A stretch of DNA of 7,026 bases from JAYODW01 sp038116745 (GTDB taxonomy: Bacteria > Pseudomonadota > Gammaproteobacteria > Ga0077536). This document shows, one piece after another, positions 5,899 to 7,026 of the stretch (its first letter is position 1; each line of letters opens with the position of its first letter). The stretch covers positions 1 through 7,026 of the forward strand of contig JAYODW010000087.1 of the NCBI GenBank assembly GCA_038116745.1, given 5' to 3'. The notes beneath the pieces are model-generated. The model did not search any database, had not been told where the DNA came from, and was given only the letters and a program-made list of their open reading frames with translations. The position numbers were made by a program, and so were the translations under genes.

Positions 5899-6999
5899 AT
5901 GCGAGTTGTACGGCTCAACGCGATTAACGTTCGTTGTCTGAAGGATGCCGAGTGTGTTCCTGATGCGGGCGTCAATGTCATTCTCGGCGCCAACGGTAGC
6001 GGTAAAACGAGTTTCCTCGAGGCGGTCAGTATCCTGTGCCTTGGGCGCTCGTTCGTCAGCAATCAGACACGGGATGTTCTCCGGAAGGGTGAAAACCTCT
6101 TAGGTGTCAGGGGCGAATTCGTCGACACGTCAGGCCAGCAGTTCGATGTCAGGGTTAAAAAGAGTAAGACCGCTACGGAGATCAGGCTTAACGGTCAACC
6201 AGTGAAATCAGCGTCTGATCTTGCTCAAAAAACTCCTATAGTTGTTATCGAATCGCAAGCCAGCACGTTGTTAGAGGAGGGACCGGGTAGCAGACGCAGT
6301 TTCATGGACAGAACGATGTTCCACGTGGAACCTAGCTATGTTACCGCTTGGAAGAATTACCGGCGCGCGCTGGGACACCGAAATGAAGTTCTTAGACATC
6401 GAGGTTCGAACTTAGAGCTGGCGTTCTGGGGTGCAGAAATGGCGAAAGCAGCTGATTTACTCTCAACCGCTCGGGAAAAAATGATGCTCTCGCTGAATCT
6501 AACGCTGCGCGAGCTGGATTCCGAATTACCTGAAAAACTGTTCGGGTTTTCACTCAAATATCAACCTGGATGGAATCGGGATGTGGGCCTGGAGTCACAT
6601 CTTGAAAGTACAATTCAGCGGGACAGGGATACCGGATATACCGGGATAGGTGCGCATAGGGGAGATTTTACTGTTAAAGCCTTGGAACCCGATCAGAACT
6701 ATCGCTTGTCAAGAGGGTTGTTGAAAATACTCGCGATAGCAATCTACGAAGCACAGGGAAAATTTATATCCCAAAGGAATGGGAGAGAGCCGTTGTACCT
6801 TGTCGATGACCTTGCTGCAGAATTGGACGAAGAGTTGATACGGCTCTCGTTAAGGTTATTAAGAAGTCCGAGCCGACAATGTTTCTATACATTGGTTAAA
6901 AAAACTGACTTACCGGAAGATGTAGTGCGAGATGGTGCGATGTTCCACGTGGAACATAACGGTGACCTGAAGCGGTCAAGCTTACGGAGAATTTTATGA
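5899..6999 (+). CDS. recF: RecF, recombination mediator ATPase
   Basis: RecF is an SMC-like ABC ATPase that acts with RecO and RecR to load RecA at gapped DNA and stalled forks. The 366-residue length is typical. Walker A is GANGSGKT (30-37), the family stretch LLEEGPGSRRSFMDR lies just before residue 140, and AHRGDF precedes the ABC signature LSRG (270-273). Walker B and D-loop are LYLVDDLAAELDEE (299-312). ATG at 5899 follows a good Shine-Dalgarno (GAGAAGG) with one base between, rather tight, and starts the expected beta strand. The motif after the D-loop, CFYTLVKKTDL, departs from the more usual F-x-T-x-T-(D/E) form. Two parS-type palindromes lie inside the gene, at residues 140-145 and 348-353. 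The stop codon overlaps the gyrB start as ATGA. Confidence 0.97.
   Translation: MRVVRLNAINVRCLKDAECVPDAGVNVILGANGSGKTSFLEAVSILCLGRSFVSNQTRDVLRKGENLLGVRGEFVDTSGQQFDVRVKKSKTATEIRLNGQPVKSASDLAQKTPIVVIESQASTLLEEGPGSRRSFMDRTMFHVEPSYVTAWKNYRRALGHRNEVLRHRGSNLELAFWGAEMAKAADLLSTAREKMMLSLNLTLRELDSELPEKLFGFSLKYQPGWNRDVGLESHLESTIQRDRDTGYTGIGAHRGDFTVKALEPDQNYRLSRGLLKILAIAIYEAQGKFISQRNGREPLYLVDDLAAELDEELIRLSLRLLRSPSRQCFYTLVKKTDLPEDVVRDGAMFHVEHNGDLKRSSLRRIL
6317..6332. promoter_or_regulatory. parS: parS-type ParB-binding site inside recF (site 1)
   Basis: TGTTCCACGTGGAACC contains the 14-base perfect palindrome GTTCCACGTGGAAC and differs from a perfect 16-base palindrome only at the last base. This is the form of chromosomal parS used by Pseudomonas-type ParB proteins. 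In recF it is read as Met140-Phe-His-Val-Glu-Pro, which fits the family consensus at this place, so the site satisfies protein and DNA constraints together. ParB binding is inferred from the match; parA and parB are not in this window. Confidence 0.85.
6941..6956. promoter_or_regulatory. parS: parS-type ParB-binding site inside recF (site 2)
   Basis: TGTTCCACGTGGAACA is a perfect 16-base palindrome and an exact gammaproteobacterial parS sequence. It lies 624 bases after site 1, near the recF 3' end, about 2.4 kb from the candidate oriC. It is read as Met348-Phe-His-Val-Glu-His, in the same codon phase as site 1. Two sites this close to the origin fit a ParB loading zone that organises and segregates the origin region. 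Confidence 0.92.
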
Positions 7000-7026
7000 G
7001 CTACGACTCAAACAATATTAAGGTTC
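6996..7026 (+). CDS. gyrB: GyrB, DNA gyrase subunit B, first 10 codons, cut by window edge
   Basis: Gyrase B is the ATPase subunit of the enzyme that adds negative supercoils to DNA. Only MSYDSNNIKV is visible, which aligns well with the E. coli start MSNSYDSSSIKV. The ATG at 6996 is preceded by GGAGA (6986-6990) at a normal distance and overlaps the recF stop TGA by four bases (ATGA), so translation is coupled to recF. The gene order dnaA-dnaN-recF-gyrB supports the call. Nothing can be said about the catalytic domains. Confidence 0.9.
   Translation, partial: MSYDSNNIKV

Noticed and set aside
1..7026. Search for CRISPR arrays, transposases, tRNA or rRNA genes and novel defence-type systems
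   Set aside because: Every large open frame is explained by conserved origin-region genes; no repeat array, inverted terminal repeats or RNA gene was seen.

Overview
The window is the replication-origin neighbourhood of a gammaproteobacterial chromosome. All eight genes belong to the classical conserved block around dnaA. Two divergent sets flank a 200 bp gap at 2992-3191. On the minus strand, reading away from the gap, are rpmH (L34), rnpA (RNase P protein), yidC (membrane insertase) and the first two thirds of mnmE (tRNA-modification GTPase), which runs off the left edge. On the plus strand are dnaA, dnaN, recF and the first ten codons of gyrB, which runs off the right edge. Gene order, the YidC sequence, the DnaA sequence and the 16 bp parS-type palindromes resemble Pseudomonas-like and other deep gammaproteobacteria. 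I cannot name a genus from the sequence.

Left part (1-2991): one probable operon driven by a good sigma70-type promoter at 3054-3083. It supplies ribosome assembly (L34), tRNA maturation (RnpA), membrane-protein insertion (YidC) and wobble-uridine modification (MnmE). The usual small yidD gene between rnpA and yidC is missing, and those two genes are one base apart. Start codons in this operon are weak: mnmE uses GTG, yidC uses TTG, and rnpA has no ATG, GTG or TTG at all in front of its conserved core.

Centre (2992-4736): the dnaA gene lies between two non-coding gaps, each with one perfect nine-base DnaA box. The gap after dnaA (4563-4736) also has an A/T-rich stretch and four copies of TTAGCGNC, and is my preferred oriC candidate.

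Right part (4737-7026): dnaN, recF and gyrB follow closely. recF overlaps gyrB by four bases (ATGA). Inside recF are two ParB-binding (parS-type) palindromes, each read in the same frame as Met-Phe-His-Val-Glu. The window therefore holds candidate sites for both replication initiation and chromosome segregation next to the genes for initiator, sliding clamp, recombination mediator and gyrase.

I see no mobile element, CRISPR array, tRNA, rRNA or foreign-looking gene, and no wholly new system. The unusual points are at the level of start codons, embedded parS sites, the origin repeats and a possible RNA fold over the recF ribosome-binding site.
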